Shown: positions 10,601-22,102 of the stretch, piece after piece
How positions within the stretch are numbered: the first letter of the stretch is position 1
How the letters are laid out: each line of letters starts with the position of its first letter
Source of the DNA: Streptomyces sp. NBC_00273
Lineage (GTDB): Bacteria; Actinomycetota; Actinomycetes; Streptomycetales; Streptomycetaceae
Length of the DNA stretch: 64,000 bases
Direction: 5' to 3'
NCBI RefSeq assembly: GCF_036178145.1
Contig: NZ_CP108067.1
Coordinates: forward strand, 558,001 to 622,000
The notes under the pieces: model-generated
The model's input: only the letters and a program-made list of their open reading frames with translations
Databases searched by the model: none
Told to the model about the DNA's origin: nothing
Made by a program: the position numbers and the translations under genes

Positions 10601-13600
10601 GCTGTCGGCCTGGGCCCGGAGTCCTGCGTCGCTCTTCGCCGAGATCACCAGCGGCAGGGGCCGGACGCCCGGATCCACCGACCCGGCGTCCTCGGGCTCT
10701 TCCTCCGTCTGCGGCAGCGGCGCCTGCTCGATGATCGTGTGGGCGTTGGTGCCGCTGAAGCCGAACGACGAGACACCGGCCCGGCGCGGACGCCCGGTCT
10801 CGGGCCACGCGCGCTGCTCGGTGAGCAGGGCGATGTCGCCCGCCTCCCAATCCACCTGCGGCGACGGCTCGTCGATGTGGAGGCTCTGCGGCAGCACCCC
10901 GTGCTGCATGGCCAACACCATCTTGATGACACCCGCGACACCGGCCGCGGCCTGGGTGTGCCCGATGTTGGACTTGATGGAGCCCAGCAGCAGCGGCTGG
11001 TCGGCCGGGCGGTCCTGGCCGTACGTGGCCAGCAGGGCCTGCGCCTCGATGGGGTCACCGAGGGTCGTGCCAGTGCCGTGCGCCTCGACCGCGTCGACCT
11101 CGGCGGCCGACAGACCCGCGCTCGCGAGGGCCTGTCGGATGACGCGCTGCTGGGAGGGGCCGTTGGGGGCGGTCAGGCCGTTGCTCGCACCGTCCTGGTT
11201 GATCGCCGAACCCCGGACCACCGCGAGCACCGGGTGCCCGTTGCGGCGCGCGTCCGACAGCCGCTCCACGAGCAGCATGCCGACACCCTCACCCCAGCCC
11301 GTACCGTCCGCCGCCGCCGCGAACGCCTTGATACGACCGTCTGCGGCCAGACCGCGCTGGCGGCTGAACTCGATGAACGTGCCGGGCGTCGACATGACGG
11401 TGACGCCACCGGCCAGGGCCAGCGAGCACTCGCCGTTGCGCAGGGCCTGGATCGCCCAGTGAAGGGAAACCAGCGACGACGAACACGCCGTGTCTATCGT
11501 CACCGCCGGGCCTTCGAGCCCGAACACGTACGACAGTCGGCCGGACACGACACTCGCGGCGTTGCCCGTGCCCAAGTGCCCTTCAAGGCCCTCCGGTTCC
11601 TCCAGGAGGACGGAGAGGTAGTCCTGGCCGTTGGTGCCGACGAAAACGCCGGCCTGGCTGCCGCGCAGCGTCTCGGGGTCGATCCCGGCCCGCTCGAAGG
11701 CCTCCCAGGAGGTCTCCAGGAGGAGCCGCTGCTGCGGGTCCATGGCGAGGGCCTCGCGCGGCGAGATCCCGAAGAAGTCGGCGTCGAAGTCGGCGGCGTC
11801 GTAGAGGAAGCCGCCTTGACGGGCGTACGAGGTGCCCTGCGCGCCCGGGTCGGCGTCGTACAGGGCGTCGAGGTCCCAACCGCGGTCGAGGGGAAGGTCG
11901 GAGATCGCGTCGGAGCCAGATGCCAGCAGCTGCCAGAGGTCTTCGGGGTTGCGCACCCCGCCGGGGAAACGGCAGCTCATCGCGACGATCGCGATGGGGT
12001 CGTCGTCGGTCGCCGTGGCCACCGGGCCGGTCGCCTCGACCTGTGTGCCGAGGAGTTCGGAGAGCAGGTTGGCGGCGAGTGCGGCCGGGGTCGGGTAGTC
12101 GTAGACGAGCGTGGCCGACAGCCGCAGCTCGGTGGCCGCGCCGAGGCGGTTGCGGAGTTCGACGGCGGTGAGCGAGTCGAATCCGATCTCTCGGAAGGCC
12201 CGTCCCGGCTCGACGTCGTGGGCACCGGAGTGCCCGAGGACCTCGGCGACCTGCGTGCGCACGAGGTCGAGGAGGAACGGCTCGCGGTCGCCGTCCGACA
12301 TGCTCTGGAGGTGCGCGGCGAGCGACGAACCCGAACGCTCGGTGCGGGCGCCCGTGGGCTCGGAAGCGCGGATGACGGCTTCGGCCTCCGGTAGATCGGT
12401 GAGCAGCCTGCCGGCGCGTACCGCCGTGAACCCGGGCACGAACTTCGCCCAGTCGAAGTCGACGATCGTCAGCGCCGCATCCTCGGAGCCGACGGCCTGC
12501 CGGAGCGCGGTGATCGCAAGATCGGCGTTCATGGGCGGGACACCGCCCCGGCGCATCCGGGCCTCAAGGGCCTCGTCGGCGGCCATACCGCTGTCGGCCC
12601 AGGGACCCCAGGCGAGCGAGGTAGCGGCCAGCCCGGCCGCACGACGCTGCTCGGCGAGGGCGTCCAGGTAGGCGTTCGCGGCAGCGTAGTTCGCCTGACC
12701 GGCCGCGCCGATCGTGCCGCTCATCGAGGAGAACAGCACGAACGCGGAGAGCTCGATACCGAGCTCGACGGTCAGCTCGTGCAGATTGAGCGCCGAGGTC
12801 GCCTTCGCCCGCAGCACACTCTCGAAACGCTCGGGGGTGAGGGCGTCGAGGACACCGTCATCCAGCACACCAGCCGTGTGCACGACCGCCGTCAGCGTGT
12901 CGGCCTCGGCCTCCAGCAGCGCACGCAGAGCATCCCGGTCCGAAGCGTCACACGCCACGACCGACACCTCAACACCCAGCCCGGACAGCTCAGCCGCCAA
13001 CTCAGCAGCACCCGGAGCCTCAAGACCACGACGGCTGGTCAGCACCAGACGCTCGACACCCGCACCGGCCAGCCAACGCGCAACCCGGCCACCCAGAGCA
13101 CCCGTACCACCAGTCACCAGAACAGTCTCGGAAGGCGCCCAGGAGTCCGCGCCACCGCTCGCGGCACGAACCAGCCGACGCCCGAAGACCCCGGACGACC
13201 GCACCGCGACCTGGTCCTCACCAGCACCGCCCAGCACACCCACCAAGCGGGACATGGCCCGCTCGTCCCACACCTCAGGCAGGTCAACCAGACCGCCCCA
13301 GCGCCCGGGAACCTCAAGGGCAGCCACACGGCCCAGACCCCAGACCTGAGCCTGAACCGCCGATACCAGACGATCCGACCTGCCAACGCTGACCGCACCA
13401 CGAGTCAGGCACCACAGCGGCGCCTCCACCCCAGCATCACCCAACGCCTGCACCAAACCAGCAGACGTCACAACGCCCGCAGCCTCATCCAGAGCCAGCA
13501 GCGACACCACACCGGCGACGGCACCCACATCGGACAGCAGCCCGGCCAGACCAGCACGATCGGCGTCAGCCTCAACGACAACCCGGCGGACCTCAGCACC

Positions 13601-16600
13601 GCGCCCGGCCAGCGCACCCACCACAGCCGCGTCATCCACGCCATCGGAAGGAACCACCACCAGCCACAGCCCGGACAGTCGCGCACCAGCGCCCACGGCA
13701 TCCGTCAGCGGCTTCCACGACACCCGGTAACGCCAGCCATCGATCTCGGACTGCTCCTGGCCCTGCCGACGCCATGCCGACAGCGCGGGAACGAGGTCGC
13801 TGAAGCGTGCGTCGCCGTCCACCTCCAGTTCGGACGCCAGCGAGGTGAGATCGCCGCGCTCCACGGCGTCCCAGAACCTGCTGTCCACCGCGTCCACGGC
13901 AGGCGCGGCGGCCACGACGGCACCGGACAGGATCGTTTCCGGCCAGTAGCGCTGCCGCTGGAAGGCGTACGTCGGGAGGTTCACGCGCTCCGCGCCCGTA
14001 CCGGCGAAGAAGGCGGACCAGTCTACCTCCACGCCCCGCACATGAGCCTGCGCCACGCCGGTGACCACCGTCTCCGCCTCGCCACGCCCTGCGCGCAGGA
14101 CCGGGACGAAGGCGACGTCCGCGTCACCGGTCAGGCAGTCCTGGGCGAGCGCGGACAGCACGCCGTCCGGGCCCAGCTCCACGAACGTCGTCACGCCGGC
14201 CGCTTCCAAAACCCGGACACCATCGAGGAAGCGGACCGCCTCACGGACGTGCCTGATCCAGAACTCGGCGGAGCCCATCTCATCCGAGACAAGGGCACCA
14301 GTCAGGTTGGACACGACCTGAATACGCGGGGCCTCGAACGACAACCCCTCCACCACCCGGCGGAAGTCCTCCAACATGCCGTCCATGTGCGGCGAGTGGA
14401 ACGCATGACTGACCGTCAGCCGCTTGGACTTGCGGCCCTGCGCCTCGAACGCCTCCGCGATCGCGACCGCCACGTCCTCATCACCCGCGACCACAACGGC
14501 CTGCGGGCCGTTGACCGCCGCGATGCTCACCCGGTCGCTCAGCAGCGGCAGGACCTCGTCCTCCGACGCTTGGACCGCGATCATCACACCGCCGGCCGGC
14601 AGCGCCTGCATCAGACGACCACGCGCCGCCACCAACACACACGCGTCCTCCAACGAGAACACCCCGGCCACATGCGCGGCAGCGATCTCACCGATCGAAT
14701 GCCCGGACAGGAAGTCCGGCCGCAGACCCCACGACTCAACGAGCCGGAACAACGCCACCTCGACCGCAAACAGCGCCGGCTGCGCGTACTCCGTACGATC
14801 CAGCACAGCCGCGTCGCCACCGAACAGGACTTCCTTCAGAGGCAGTTCAAGCTGCGCGTCGAACCGCTCGCACACCTCGTCCAGCGCCGCCGCGAACACC
14901 GGGAAGGCGTCGTACAGCTCACGCCCCATCCCGAGGCGCTGGCTCCCCTGCCCCGTGAACAGGAAGGCCAGTCCCCCACCCGACACCGCGCCCCGAACCA
15001 GCCCCGGCACCTGCTCGCCGGCGGCCAAGGCCGCCAGGCGCCCGAGGAGGCTCTCGCCGTCCGACGGTGCGCCGATGAGGACCGCGCGGTGTTCCAGCGC
15101 GGCGCGGTGCGTGGCGAGCGAGAGGCCGAGGTCGAGTGCGCCCCGGGCGCCGGACTCCGCCAGTGCGTCGGCCGCGGCCGGGTGCAGGCGTTCCGCCTGG
15201 GCCCGCAGGGCGGACGCGGTGCGGCCGGAGACGAGCCACGGCAGCACCGGGAGTCCCGGCCCGGCCGGGGTCTCGGGCGCCGGTTCGCCCGTGTGCTGCG
15301 GTGCCTGCTCGATGACGGCGTGGGCGTTGGTGCCGCTGTAGCCGAAGGACGAGATGCCCGCCCGGCGCGGGCGCCCGGTCTCGGGCCACGCGCGCTGCGC
15401 GGTGAGGAGCTCGATGTCTCCGGCCGACCAGTCCACGTAGGGGGTCGGCTCGTCAATGTGGAGCGTCTGCGGGAGTATGCCGTTCCGCATCGCCATGACC
15501 ATCTTGATCACACCGGCGACACCGGCCACGGCCTGCGTGTGCCCGATGTTCGACTTCACGGAGCCGAGCAGCAGCGGCCGGTCCGCCGGCCGGTCCTGCC
15601 CGTACGTGGCCAGCAGCGCCTGCGCCTCGATCGGGTCGCCGAGCCGGGTACCCGTGCCGTGCGCCTCGACGGCGTCCACGTCCCCGGCGGTCAGACCGGC
15701 GTCGGCGAGGGCTTCGCGGATGACGCGCTGCTGCGAGGGGCCGTTGGGGGCGGTGAGTCCGTTGCTGGCGCCGTCCTGGTTGACCGCCGTACCGCGGACG
15801 ACCGCGAGGACGGGGTGGCCGTTGCGGCGGGCGTCCGAGAGCCGCTCCAGGAGCAGGAGGCCGACGCCCTCGGACCAGATCGTGCCGTCGGCGGCCGCGG
15901 CGAACGCCTTGATGCGGCCGTCCGAGGCGAGCCCGCGCTGGCGGCTGAACTCGGTGAACGCGCCCGGCGTGGACATGATGGTGACGGCGCCCGCGAGGGC
16001 CATCGCGCACTCGCCCCTGCGAAGCGACTGGGCCGCGAGGTGCAGGGTGACGAGCGAGGAGGAGCAGGCCGTGTCGAGGGTGACCGCCGGGCCCTCCAGG
16101 CCGAAGGAGTAGGAGATGCGGCCGGAGACGACGCTGGCCGCGTTGCCGGTGCCGAGGTGGCCTTCGAGGCCGTCGCCGTCGTTCAGCCAGAGCTGGAGGT
16201 AGTCCTGGGCGTTCGAGCCGATGAACACGCCCGTGCGGCTGCCGCGCAGGCCGGTGGGGTCGATGCCGGCGCGCTCGAAGGTCTCCCAGGTGGTCTCCAG
16301 GAGGAGCCGCTGCTGCGGGTCCATGGCGAGGGCCTCGCGCGGGGAGATCCCGAAGAAGGCGGCGTCGAAGTCGGCGGCCTCGTGGAGGAAGCCGCCCTCG
16401 CGGACGTAGCTGGTGCCCTCGCGGTCGGGGTCGTCGCTGTAGAGGGTGTCGAGGTCCCAGCCGCGGTCGGCGGGGAAGGCGGTGATGCCGTCGCGGCCTT
16501 CGGCGAGCAGGCGCCACAGGTCCTCGGGGGAGGTGATGCCCCCGGGGAAGCGGCAGCTCATCGCGACGACGGCGATCGGGTCGTCGTCGTCCGCGGCGCG

Positions 16601-19600
16601 CGCGGTCGCGGCGGCAGGGCGGCGGGCCGGGAGGCCGCCCCGGCCGGCGTCGGCGCCCGCGTCGGCCGCGAGGTCGCCGATCAGCTCCTCGCGGAGGTAC
16701 TGCGCGAGGGCGGTCGCCGTCGGGTAGTCGAAGACGAGGGTGGCGGGCAGCCGGCGGCCGGTGGCCTCGCCGAGCAGGTTGCGCAGTTCGACGGCGGTGA
16801 GCGAGTCGAAGCCCAGCTCCTTGAAGGACCGGCCCGGCTCGACGGCGGCGGCGCCCGGGTAGCCCAGGGCCGCGGCGACCTGCTTGCGTACCAGGTCGAG
16901 CAGCGTACGGTCCTGCTCGGCAGCGGGAAGCCCCGCCAGGCGCTGCCGCAGACCGGACGCGCCGGCCACGGCGGACGCGCCGCCCGCGTGCCGGCGGGTG
17001 GGCACCCGTACGAGTCCGCGCAGCAGCGGGGAAAGGGTGCCGGCCTGGGCCTGCGGGCGCAGCCCGGCGAGGTCGACGCGCATCAGGACGGGGGCGGCCT
17101 CGTCGAGCCGGTGCGCGAGGTCGAAGAGGTCGAGGCCCTCTGCAGAGGTGAGCGGGGGCAGTCCGCCGCGGGTCATACGGCTGATGTCGGCGTCGGTGAG
17201 GCTGCCGGCCATGCCCGCGCCGTCGGCCCACAGGGCCCAGGCCAGGGAGGTGGCGGGGAGCCCCAGGGACCGGCGGTGCTGGGCGAGCGCGTCGAGGAAC
17301 ACGTTGGCGGCCGCGTAGTTGCCCTGACCGGCGCCGCCGAAGACGCCGCCGATGGACGAGAACAGCACGAAGGCGGAGAGGTCGAGGTCGCGGGTCAGTT
17401 CGTGGAGGTTGACGGCCGCGTCGGCCTTGGGCCGCAGGACGGCCGACAGGCGCTCGGGGGTGAGGGAGGTGATCACGCCGTCGTCGAGCACACCGGCGGT
17501 GTGGATGACGGCGCCGAGCGGGTGCTCGGCGGGTATCGCCGCCAGTACGGCCGCCAGCGCGTCCCGGTCCGCGACGTCGCAGGCGGCCCAGGTCACCGAA
17601 GCGCCCTCCGCGGCGAGTTCGGCGCCGAGCCGCTGTGCCTCGGGAGTGGATCCGCCGCGGCGGCCGACGAGGAGCAGGTGCCGTACGCCGTGCTCGGCGA
17701 CGAGCCGGTGGGCGATCAGGCCGCCGAGGAGGCCGCCGGCGCCGGTGATCAGCACGGTCGACTCCGGCGCGTACGCCGGGCCGGAGCCGGCCGCGCTCGG
17801 CTGGTCGGGGGTCTCCCGGGCCACGCGGGCGAGGCGAAGCGCGTGGAGGGTGCCGGCGCGTACGGCGAGCTGCGGCTCGCCCGCGGCGAGGGCGGCGGGC
17901 AGGGCGCGTACGGAGTCCTCCGCGCCGTCGGTGTCGATCACCAGCAGCCGGTCGGGGTGCTCGGACTGCGCGGAGCGCAGCAGGCCCCGGACGGCCGCGT
18001 GGACCGGGTCGCAGACCCTTCCGGCGTCGGCGCCGGCCGCGACGGCGCCCCGGGTGAGGACGACGAGGCGGGTACCGGCGAACCGGTCGCCGGTGAAGGG
18101 CTCGTCACCGAGCCAGGTGCGGGCGAGGGCGAGGGCCTGGTGCGTGGCCCGGTGCACGGCCTCGGCGGAGAGTTCCGGGGTGGCCGGGCCGTCGGCGTCC
18201 GCGTCGGCGGCGGCGCCCTGGCCGAAGCCGACGAACACGGCCTCCGGTACGGGCGCTCCGGCCTCGACGGCCGCCGCCAGCTCGGCCAGGTCGGCGTAGC
18301 CGGGGATCGCGTCGGCAGTGGGGAGGAGGCCGGCCGGGAGGAGGGCGGCGGGGGCCGTGGGGCCCAGAGCGGCCCACCGGCCGTCGGCCGGCGTACCGGG
18401 GACGTCCGCGGCGGCGGGCAGTGCCGTCCACTCGGCGCAAAACACCGACTCGTGGTAGGAGGTGCGCGCCGCCTGGACCTGCTCGGCCGACACGGCCCGC
18501 AGGACGAGCGAGTCGACGGTCGCGACGGGCCCGCCCGTGGAGTCCGCGATCTCCAGGCGGACGCCGTCGGTCCCCCGGGGCGTGAGGCGCACGCGCAGGG
18601 CGTCGGCCCCGGTGGCGTGGAGGGTCACGCCGCTCCACGCGAACGGGAGCCGGCCCTCGCCCTCGGTGCCGCCCAGGACGCCGAGGCCCAGCGTGTGGAG
18701 CGCGGCGTCCAGCAGGGCGGGGTGGAGGCCGAAGTTCCGTGCCGCGGAGGCGGTTTCCTCGGGCAGGGTGACTTCGGCGTAGACGCTGTCGCCCTGCCGC
18801 CAGGCCGCGGTGAGGCCGCGGAACGCCGGGCCGTAGCCCATCCCGACCTCGGCGAGGTCGGCGTAGAGGCCGTCCGTGGCGAGGGGCTCGGCGCCGGCCG
18901 GGGGCCACTGGCCGGGCGCGAAGCGCGGCGGGGCCGAGGCGGGCGCGTGGGCCAGTACGCCGCCGGCGTGGCGCGTCCAGGGCTCGTCGGCCGCGCTGTC
19001 CTTCGGGCGGGAGGAGAGGCCGAAGGCGCGTCGGCCCGTGCCGTCGGCGTCGGGCGCGCTCACGTACATCTGGAGCTGGACGCCGCCGCGTTCGGGCAGG
19101 ATCAGCGGCGCTTCGAGGGTCAGCTCCTCGACGACGTCGCAGCCGACCTGGTCCCCGGCCCAGATCGCCAGGTCGACGAAGGCCGTGCCGGGCAGCAGGA
19201 CGCTGCCCATGACCTGGTGGTCCACCAGCCAGGGGTGGGTGGTGGGCGAGAGCAGGGCGGTGAAGACGAAGCCCTCGGAGTCGGCGAGCGCGACGGTCGC
19301 GCCGAGCAGCGGGTGCGCGGCCTCGTCGAGCCCGGCCGCGCCCACGTCACCGGCCCGGGTGCCCGGCTCGATCCAGTAGCGCTGCCGCTGGAAGGCGTAG
19401 GTGGGCAGGTCGTCGACGCGCTGGGCGTCGGCGGCGGAGAAGAAGGCCTGCCAGTCGACCCGGGTCCCGTGGGCGTGGGCCCGGGCGAGTGCGGTGACGA
19501 GGCTCTCCGCCTCGGGGCGGCCCTTGCGGAGCGCGGGGACGAAGACGGCGTCCTGCGTGACGCAGTCCTGGGCGAGGGCAGACAGCACGCCGTCGGGCCC

Positions 19601-22078
19601 GAGTTCGACGTACGTCGTGACTCCGGCGGCCTCCAGCGCACGGATGCCGTCGAGGAATCGGACCGCCTCGCGGACGTGCCGCACCCAGAACTCGGCGGAA
19701 CCCATCTCGTCGGTGACGAGGGCGCCGGTCAGATTCGAGACGACCGGGATGCGGGGGGCCTCGAAGGACAACCCCGCCACGACCTGACGGAACGCGTCGA
19801 GCATGCCGTCCATGTGGGGCGAGTGGAACGCGTGGCTGACGGTGAGGCGCTTGCTCTTCCGGTCGGGGAAGGCGGCCACGACGGCCGTGGCGGCGTCCTC
19901 GTCACCGGCGATGACCACCGACTGAGGGCCGTTGATGGCCGCGATGCTGACGCGGTCCGTCAGCAGCGGCAGGACCTCGTCCTCCGACGCCTGCACCGCG
20001 ATCATCACGCCACCACCCGGCAGCGCCTGCATCAGACGACCGCGGGCGGCGACCATTGCGCAGGCGTCGTCCAGGGAGAGCACCCCGGCGACGTGCACGG
20101 CAGCGATCTCACCGATCGAGTGACCGGACAGGAAGTCCGGCTTCACCCCCCACGACTCCAGCAGCCGGAACAGCGCCACCTCGACCGCGAACAGGGCCGG
20201 CTGCGCGTACTCCGTCCGGTCCAGCAGCGCCGCGTCGTCCCCGAACAGGACGTCCTTCAGCGGCAGTCCCATCCGCTCGCACACCGCGTCGAGGGCCGCC
20301 GCGAAGGCCGGGTGGGCCTCGTACAGCTCACGCCCCATGCTCAGGCGCTGGCTGCCCTGCCCGGTGAACAGGTAGGCGGCCTTCCCGCCGCCCGGCGAGG
20401 CCTTCACCACGCCCGCCGGAGCCTCGCCCGCCGCCAGCGCCGCGAGGCCGGCCAGCAGACCCTCACGGTCCGCGGCCACGACCGCCGCGCGGTCCTCGAA
20501 GGCGGTCCTGCCGACCGCCAGCGACCGGCCGACGTCGACCGGGCTCAGCCCGGGGTGCTCCCCGGCGTGGGCCAGCAGGCGCTCCGCCTGCTCGCGCAGG
20601 GCGTCCTGGCCCTTGGCCGACAGGAGCCAGGGCACGACCTTCGGCTCCGGTCCCGCGTCGCCGTCGGTCCGCTCCGGGGCCCGGTCGGCCTCCGACGCCT
20701 GCTCGATGATCGTGTGCACGTTGGTGCCGCTGACGCCGAACGCGGAGACGCCGGCCCGGTACGGGCGGCCGGTCTGCGGCCACGCCCGCTGCTCGGTGAG
20801 CAGCGAGACCGCGCCCGCCGACCAGTCGACGTGCGAGGTCGGCCGGTCCACGTGCAGGGTCTTGGGCAGCACGCCGTGCCGCATCGCCATGACCATCTTG
20901 ATGATGCCCGCGATGCCGGCGGTGTTCTGGGTGTGTCCGAGGTTCGACTTCAGGGAGCCCAGCCACAGCGGCCGGTCGGCCGGGCGGTCCTGGCCGTACG
21001 TGGCCAGCAGCGCCTGCGCCTCGATCGGGTCGCCCAGCGTCGTTCCGGTGCCGTGCGCCTCGACGGCGTCGACGTCGGCGGGGGTCAGTCGGGCGCTTTC
21101 GAGGGCTTGGCGGATGACGCGCTGCTGGGCGGGGCCGTTGGGCGCGGTCAGTCCGTTGGAGGCGCCGTCCTGGTTGACGGCCGAACCCCGTACGACGGCC
21201 AGGACGCGGTGTCCGTTGCGGCGGGCGTCGGAGAGGCGCTCCACCAGCAGGACGCCGACCCCCTCCGACCAGCCGGTGCCGTCGGCCGCCTCGGCGAAGG
21301 ACTTGCAGCGGCCGTCGGCCGACAGTCCGCGCTGGCGGCTGAACTCGACGAAGACCTCCGGGCCGGCGAGGACGGTGACGCCGGCGGCGAGGGCCAGCGA
21401 GCACTCCCCCTGACGCAGGGCCTGGACGGCCATGTGCAGGGCGACGGAAGAGGACGAGCAGGCCGTGTCGACGGTGGCGGCGGGACCCTCCAGACCGAAG
21501 ACGTAGGCGAGCCGGCCGGAGACGACGCTGGAGGCGGTACCGGTGAGGAGGTGCCCCTCGACCCCGTCGGGCAGCTCGTCCGAGCCGGCGCCGTAGGCGT
21601 TGGCGGACGCGCCGACGAAGACGCCGGCGCGGCTGCCGCGCAGGGTCGCCGGGTCGATGCCGGCCCGTTCGAAGACCTCCCAGGTGGTCTCCAGCAGCAG
21701 GCGCTGCTGGGGGTCCATGGCGAGGGCCTCGCGCGGGGAGATCCCGAAGAAGGAGGCGTCGAACTCGGGGGCCTCGTACAGGAATCCGCCGTGGCGGGCG
21801 TAGGTCGTGCCGGGGTGATCGGGGTCCGGATCGTACAGCGACTCGACGTCCCAGCCGCGGTCGGCGGGGAAGCCCGATATGGCGTCACCGCCGCTCTCGA
21901 CGAGCTTCCACAGGTCCTCGGGCGAGCTGATTCCGCCGGGGAACCGGCAGCTCATGCCGACGATGGCGATCGGTTCGCGGGAGGCGTCGGTGAGCTCCTG
22001 GTTCCGGCGGCGCAGCCGCTCGGTTTCCTTGAGGGAGGCCCGCAGCGCTTCAACGACTTTTTCGTTCGGGGTGGTCAT
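2042..22078 (-). CDS. PKS-3: four-module type I polyketide synthase (about 6,678 aa)
   Basis: This complete gene encodes a cytosolic multienzyme. Residues 1-34 are a head docking domain ([18 protein letters not shown]..) resembling the PikAIV head. Module 3.1 (KS 35-455, AT 570-897, DH 924-1190, KR to 1600, ACP Ser near 1758) should give an alkene. Modules 3.2 (to about 3355) and 3.3 (to about 4825) are KS-AT-KR-ACP with B-type KRs, giving hydroxyls. Module 3.4 has KS, AT, an altered DH, a KR lacking the catalytic serine, and an ACP (Ser near 6548). The tail docking domain (6600 to the end) finishes in [13 protein letters not shown]. All four KSs keep Cys-His-His and all four ATs carry GHSIG and HAFH, meaning malonyl-CoA. 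I chose ATG at 22076-22078 because a GGAG lies 6 nt upstream; an in-frame GTG one codon earlier (22079-22081) is possible. Only 24 nt separate it from the PKS-2 stop, so the two are probably translationally coupled. Confidence 0.98.
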   Translation of the reverse strand: MTTPNEKVVEALRASLKETERLRRRNQELTDASREPIAIVGMSCRFPGGISSPEDLWKLVESGGDAISGFPADRGWDVESLYDPDPDHPGTTYARHGGFLYEAPEFDASFFGISPREALAMDPQQRLLLETTWEVFERAGIDPATLRGSRAGVFVGASANAYGAGSDELPDGVEGHLLTGTASSVVSGRLAYVFGLEGPAATVDTACSSSSVALHMAVQALRQGECSLALAAGVTVLAGPEVFVEFSRQRGLSADGRCKSFAEAADGTGWSEGVGVLLVERLSDARRNGHRVLAVVRGSAVNQDGASNGLTAPNGPAQQRVIRQALESARLTPADVDAVEAHGTGTTLGDPIEAQALLATYGQDRPADRPLWLGSLKSNLGHTQNTAGIAGIIKMVMAMRHGVLPKTLHVDRPTSHVDWSAGAVSLLTEQRAWPQTGRPYRAGVSAFGVSGTNVHTIIEQASEADRAPERTDGDAGPEPKVVPWLLSAKGQDALREQAERLLAHAGEHPGLSPVDVGRSLAVGRTAFEDRAAVVAADREGLLAGLAALAAGEAPAGVVKASPGGGKAAYLFTGQGSQRLSMGRELYEAHPAFAAALDAVCERMGLPLKDVLFGDDAALLDRTEYAQPALFAVEVALFRLLESWGVKPDFLSGHSIGEIAAVHVAGVLSLDDACAMVAARGRLMQALPGGGVMIAVQASEDEVLPLLTDRVSIAAINGPQSVVIAGDEDAATAVVAAFPDRKSKRLTVSHAFHSPHMDGMLDAFRQVVAGLSFEAPRIPVVSNLTGALVTDEMGSAEFWVRHVREAVRFLDGIRALEAAGVTTYVELGPDGVLSALAQDCVTQDAVFVPALRKGRPEAESLVTALARAHAHGTRVDWQAFFSAADAQRVDDLPTYAFQRQRYWIEPGTRAGDVGAAGLDEAAHPLLGATVALADSEGFVFTALLSPTTHPWLVDHQVMGSVLLPGTAFVDLAIWAGDQVGCDVVEELTLEAPLILPERGGVQLQMYVSAPDADGTGRRAFGLSSRPKDSAADEPWTRHAGGVLAHAPASAPPRFAPGQWPPAGAEPLATDGLYADLAEVGMGYGPAFRGLTAAWRQGDSVYAEVTLPEETASAARNFGLHPALLDAALHTLGLGVLGGTEGEGRLPFAWSGVTLHATGADALRVRLTPRGTDGVRLEIADSTGGPVATVDSLVLRAVSAEQVQAARTSYHESVFCAEWTALPAAADVPGTPADGRWAALGPTAPAALLPAGLLPTADAIPGYADLAELAAAVEAGAPVPEAVFVGFGQGAAADADADGPATPELSAEAVHRATHQALALARTWLGDEPFTGDRFAGTRLVVLTRGAVAAGADAGRVCDPVHAAVRGLLRSAQSEHPDRLLVIDTDGAEDSVRALPAALAAGEPQLAVRAGTLHALRLARVARETPDQPSAAGSGPAYAPESTVLITGAGGLLGGLIAHRLVAEHGVRHLLLVGRRGGSTPEAQRLGAELAAEGASVTWAACDVADRDALAAVLAAIPAEHPLGAVIHTAGVLDDGVITSLTPERLSAVLRPKADAAVNLHELTRDLDLSAFVLFSSIGGVFGGAGQGNYAAANVFLDALAQHRRSLGLPATSLAWALWADGAGMAGSLTDADISRMTRGGLPPLTSAEGLDLFDLAHRLDEAAPVLMRVDLAGLRPQAQAGTLSPLLRGLVRVPTRRHAGGASAVAGASGLRQRLAGLPAAEQDRTLLDLVRKQVAAALGYPGAAAVEPGRSFKELGFDSLTAVELRNLLGEATGRRLPATLVFDYPTATALAQYLREELIGDLAADAGADAGRGGLPARRPAAATARAADDDDPIAVVAMSCRFPGGITSPEDLWRLLAEGRDGITAFPADRGWDLDTLYSDDPDREGTSYVREGGFLHEAADFDAAFFGISPREALAMDPQQRLLLETTWETFERAGIDPTGLRGSRTGVFIGSNAQDYLQLWLNDGDGLEGHLGTGNAASVVSGRISYSFGLEGPAVTLDTACSSSLVTLHLAAQSLRRGECAMALAGAVTIMSTPGAFTEFSRQRGLASDGRIKAFAAAADGTIWSEGVGLLLLERLSDARRNGHPVLAVVRGTAVNQDGASNGLTAPNGPSQQRVIREALADAGLTAGDVDAVEAHGTGTRLGDPIEAQALLATYGQDRPADRPLLLGSVKSNIGHTQAVAGVAGVIKMVMAMRNGILPQTLHIDEPTPYVDWSAGDIELLTAQRAWPETGRPRRAGISSFGYSGTNAHAVIEQAPQHTGEPAPETPAGPGLPVLPWLVSGRTASALRAQAERLHPAAADALAESGARGALDLGLSLATHRAALEHRAVLIGAPSDGESLLGRLAALAAGEQVPGLVRGAVSGGGLAFLFTGQGSQRLGMGRELYDAFPVFAAALDEVCERFDAQLELPLKEVLFGGDAAVLDRTEYAQPALFAVEVALFRLVESWGLRPDFLSGHSIGEIAAAHVAGVFSLEDACVLVAARGRLMQALPAGGVMIAVQASEDEVLPLLSDRVSIAAVNGPQAVVVAGDEDVAVAIAEAFEAQGRKSKRLTVSHAFHSPHMDGMLEDFRRVVEGLSFEAPRIQVVSNLTGALVSDEMGSAEFWIRHVREAVRFLDGVRVLEAAGVTTFVELGPDGVLSALAQDCLTGDADVAFVPVLRAGRGEAETVVTGVAQAHVRGVEVDWSAFFAGTGAERVNLPTYAFQRQRYWPETILSGAVVAAAPAVDAVDSRFWDAVERGDLTSLASELEVDGDARFSDLVPALSAWRRQGQEQSEIDGWRYRVSWKPLTDAVGAGARLSGLWLVVVPSDGVDDAAVVGALAGRGAEVRRVVVEADADRAGLAGLLSDVGAVAGVVSLLALDEAAGVVTSAGLVQALGDAGVEAPLWCLTRGAVSVGRSDRLVSAVQAQVWGLGRVAALEVPGRWGGLVDLPEVWDERAMSRLVGVLGGAGEDQVAVRSSGVFGRRLVRAASGGADSWAPSETVLVTGGTGALGGRVARWLAGAGVERLVLTSRRGLEAPGAAELAAELSGLGVEVSVVACDASDRDALRALLEAEADTLTAVVHTAGVLDDGVLDALTPERFESVLRAKATSALNLHELTVELGIELSAFVLFSSMSGTIGAAGQANYAAANAYLDALAEQRRAAGLAATSLAWGPWADSGMAADEALEARMRRGGVPPMNADLAITALRQAVGSEDAALTIVDFDWAKFVPGFTAVRAGRLLTDLPEAEAVIRASEPTGARTERSGSSLAAHLQSMSDGDREPFLLDLVRTQVAEVLGHSGAHDVEPGRAFREIGFDSLTAVELRNRLGAATELRLSATLVYDYPTPAALAANLLSELLGTQVEATGPVATATDDDPIAIVAMSCRFPGGVRNPEDLWQLLASGSDAISDLPLDRGWDLDALYDADPGAQGTSYARQGGFLYDAADFDADFFGISPREALAMDPQQRLLLETSWEAFERAGIDPETLRGSQAGVFVGTNGQDYLSVLLEEPEGLEGHLGTGNAASVVSGRLSYVFGLEGPAVTIDTACSSSLVSLHWAIQALRNGECSLALAGGVTVMSTPGTFIEFSRQRGLAADGRIKAFAAAADGTGWGEGVGMLLVERLSDARRNGHPVLAVVRGSAINQDGASNGLTAPNGPSQQRVIRQALASAGLSAAEVDAVEAHGTGTTLGDPIEAQALLATYGQDRPADQPLLLGSIKSNIGHTQAAAGVAGVIKMVLAMQHGVLPQSLHIDEPSPQVDWEAGDIALLTEQRAWPETGRPRRAGVSSFGFSGTNAHTIIEQAPLPQTEEEPEDAGSVDPGVRPLPLVISAKSDAGLRAQADSLREWLLADPAFRPADVGRTLATGRSAFGERAAVVAADREGLLAGLAALAAGDTPAGVVKGSPAGGKVAFLFTGQGSQRLGMGRELYDAHPAFAAALDAVCARFDLELPLKDVLFGDDAAVLDRTQYTQPALFAIEVALFRLVESWGLKPDFLSGHSIGEIAAAHVAGVFSLDDACTLVAARGRLMQALPAGGAMIALQASEDEVLPLLTDRVSIAAVNGPRAVVIAGDEDAAVAIAESFADRKSKRLTVSHAFHSPHMDGMLDAFREVVEGLSFGAPRIPVVSNLTGALVTGEMASAEFWVRHVREAVRFLDGIRALEGAGVTTYVELGPDGVLSALGQECLSVGGAAFAPVVRKGRPETETAMAALAQSHVRGVPVDWQAVYGTGAVRVDLPTYAFQRRRYWPETALVRRGDVSTRSDIDGWRYRVSWKPLTVSGGTLGGEWLVVAREDESLAAGVVDALAGAGAEVRRVVVEADADRAALAGLLSGAGSVAGVVSLLALDESAGVVASAGLVQALGDAGVEAPLWCLTRGAVSVGRSDRLVSAVQAQVWGLGRVAALEIPGRWGGLVDLPEVCDERAMSRLVGVLGGAGEDQVAVRSSGVFGRRLVRAASGNTDSWTPSGTVLVTGGTGALGGRVARWLAGAGAERLVLTSRRGLDAPGAAELVAELGVEVSVVACDASDRDALRALLEAEADTLTAVVHTAGILDDGVLDALTPERFESVLRAKATSALNLHELTVELGIELSAFVLFSSMTGTIGTAGQANYAAANAYLDALAEQRRAAGLAATSIAWGPWAEGGMAADGALDARMRRGGVPPMNAESAIEALHRALGANDTVVTVVDVDWGRFAPGFTAVRPSRLLAELPEARNALAPRAGDGDEGRTGDRTPDGRHSLVQRLAGLSAAERDRALLDLVRKEVAAVLGHAGAESVGAGRAFKELGFDSLTAVELRNRLGAATGLRLPATLIYDYPTSADLAEHLLGELLGTEAEVAGLAPVAMAVDDDPIAIVAMSCRFPGGVRTPEDLWQLLATGGDAIGEFPADRGWDAESLFGPRSEQDTSYAREGGFLYDVAQFDPGFFGISPREALAMDPQQRLLLETSWEAFERAGIDPSSMRGAQAGVFVGTNGQDYLSLVLNSADGGDGFMSTGNSASVVSGRLSYVFGLEGPAVTVDTACSASLVALHLAVQALRSGECSIALAGGVTVMSTPGAFVEFSRQGGLAADGRIKAFAAAADGTGWGEGVGMLLVERLSDARRNGHPVLAVVRGSAVNQDGASNGLTAPNGPSQQRVIRQALASAGLSAAEVDAVEAHGTGTRLGDPIEAQALLATYGQDRPDDQPLLLGSIKSNIGHTQAAAGVAGVIKMVLAMQHGVLPQTLHVDGPTPHVDWTAGDVALLTEQRAWPETGRPRRAGISSFGVSGTNAHTILEQAPEVPETVEAASPGTWPWTLSGRTGAALRDQAARLLARLAGDGEPRPVDVGHSLATGRALFDHRAVLVAGEWEEYREALTALAAGDSAAALTRGVASAEQQVAFLFTGQGSQRLGMGRELHDAYPVFADVLDAICAHMDAHLELPLKHALFDAEAELLDRTEYTQPALFAVEVALFRLVESWGLRPDFLSGHSIGEIAAAHVAGVFSLEDACTLVAARGRLMQELPGGGVMIAVQASEDEVLPLLTDRVSIAAVNGPQSVVVAGDEDAATAVAAAFPDRKSKRLTVSHAFHSPHMDGMLADFRKVAEGITYDSPRIPVVSNLTGALVTDEMASADFWVRHVRDAVRFLDGIRALEAAGVTTYVEIGPDGVLSALAQDCVTADATFVPLLRKGRAEAETLVTALGRAHVHGVSVDWPAFYSGSGARRVDLPTYAFQHERYWVDSFVAPEDALSLGVESAGHPLLGAAVELPDTGGFLFTGRLSRRTHPWLADHVVADSVVVPGAAFVELALRAGDEAGCGQVRELALEAPLVLPEDGAVQLRLTVGGADDDGRRSVQVHSRPEATDGDGPGGAAWSRHATGFLTATGETAAADATGPWPPTGAEEVSAEAVYDRLTASGLHHGPALKTLTRVWVRGEEVFAQARLSGEPHAPAGGFALHPALLDTAVQALAAAGAAGREPLAWHGVRLHAAGADALRLRITPDGTDTVSVELADEQGAPVASVEALVTRDIDVERFTVAPEGAHDALFRLDWVRTPVPGRPAAATLVVIGDADGGAAAGKSLLAAALGGAGVPVATYEDLAALDEAVTAGRQSVPDTVVVPFMTATGTTAEQAGALLAQEVRDVTHRALATVQGWLDNGRFAGARLAFVTRGAVAAHTDTEAGDLAHAPVWGLLRAAQTEHPDRFVLVDLDDADVSGRALAGALASDEPELAVRGGALYAPRLARVGAQAPADGDAVSRIDTRGTVLVTGAGGGLAGLLARHLVAEHGVRHLLLTGRRGADTDTAAELTAQLGALGAQVTWAACDVADRDALAALLASVPAERPLTAVVHTAAVLDDGVVDLLTPERVDRVLRPKVDGALHLHELTRHLDLSAFVLFSAAAGTLGGAGQANYAAANVFLDALARHRRAHGLTALSLVWGMWAEERGMAGRLTEAERARAARGGVAPLSAREGLALFDLALAADDEPVLLPVGIDLPTLRARAADGGILPMFRGLVRTPVRQRRAAATAPGAHRAEEAAAATGAGELTLAQRLAELSAAERERTVLNLVRGQVAAVLGYKSAEHVGEEQAFKELGFDSLTAVELRNRLGAAAGLRLPATLVYDYPNPAALARQLLSEVAPEGTGGRKLSVLEELDRLESTFASLDPTELSDAAGDDAAHARVAVRLQTLLAQWNDARRTEGDSGADAIEDASDDELFALIDKKFGQG
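7602..12010 (-). other. Module 3.3: KS-AT-KR-ACP without a dimerisation element
   Basis: KS has [11 protein letters not shown] start is near 10395, GHSIG near 10125 and HAFH near 9845. After YWPET the chain goes almost directly to [13 protein letters not shown]. The FWDAVE..LSAWRR segment of about 50 residues, present in every other KR-only module, is missing. The KR is B-type with FSSMTG and NYAAAN, and lacks three residues before [15 protein letters not shown] is near 7777. Expected product: a hydroxyl. Confidence 0.91.
12011..16592 (-). other. Module 3.2: KS-AT-KR-ACP (malonyl, B-type hydroxyl)
   Basis: KS has LDTACSSSL and a somewhat diverged ketosynthase sequence ([16 protein letters not shown] as a variant). 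AT start is near 14965, GHSIG near 14695 and HAFH near 14400. A full dimerisation element is present ([18 protein letters not shown]). KR NADPH motif is near 13110 with LDD, FSSMSG and NYAAAN. ACP reads IGFDSL near 12176. Confidence 0.92.
16593..22078 (-). other. Module 3.1: head docking, KS-AT-DH-KR-ACP (best-preserved alkene module)
   Basis: KS has [21 protein letters not shown] and [11 protein letters not shown]; its terminal motif reads GTNVH instead of GTNAH. AT start is near 20365, GHSIG near 20115 and HAFH near 19825. DH has [10 protein letters not shown] (His 19217-19219), MGYGPAF, and DAALH (Asp 18707-18709). The KR has LDD and an intact Ser (FSSIGG) and Tyr. ACP GFDSL is near 16806. 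This is the only DH-KR pair in the window with all expected catalytic residues. Confidence 0.93.
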
Positions 22079-22084
22079 CACTTA

Positions 22085-22088
22085 CTCC
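22085..22088 (-). promoter_or_regulatory. Shine-Dalgarno GGAG that selects the PKS-3 start
   Basis: On the minus strand GGAG is followed by 6 nt (TAAGTG) and then ATG. From the alternative GTG start one codon upstream the spacing would be only 3 nt. The ATG is therefore preferred. The site lies in the 24-nt PKS-2/PKS-3 gap. Confidence 0.6.
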
Positions 22089-22102
22089 GCACTTCGGGCA
22101 CG

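Noticed and set aside
22079..22081. GTG as the start of PKS-3
   Set aside because: The GGAG Shine-Dalgarno would be only 3 nt away; ATG one codon later has a 6-nt spacer. The difference is one residue, so this is a preference and not a certainty.
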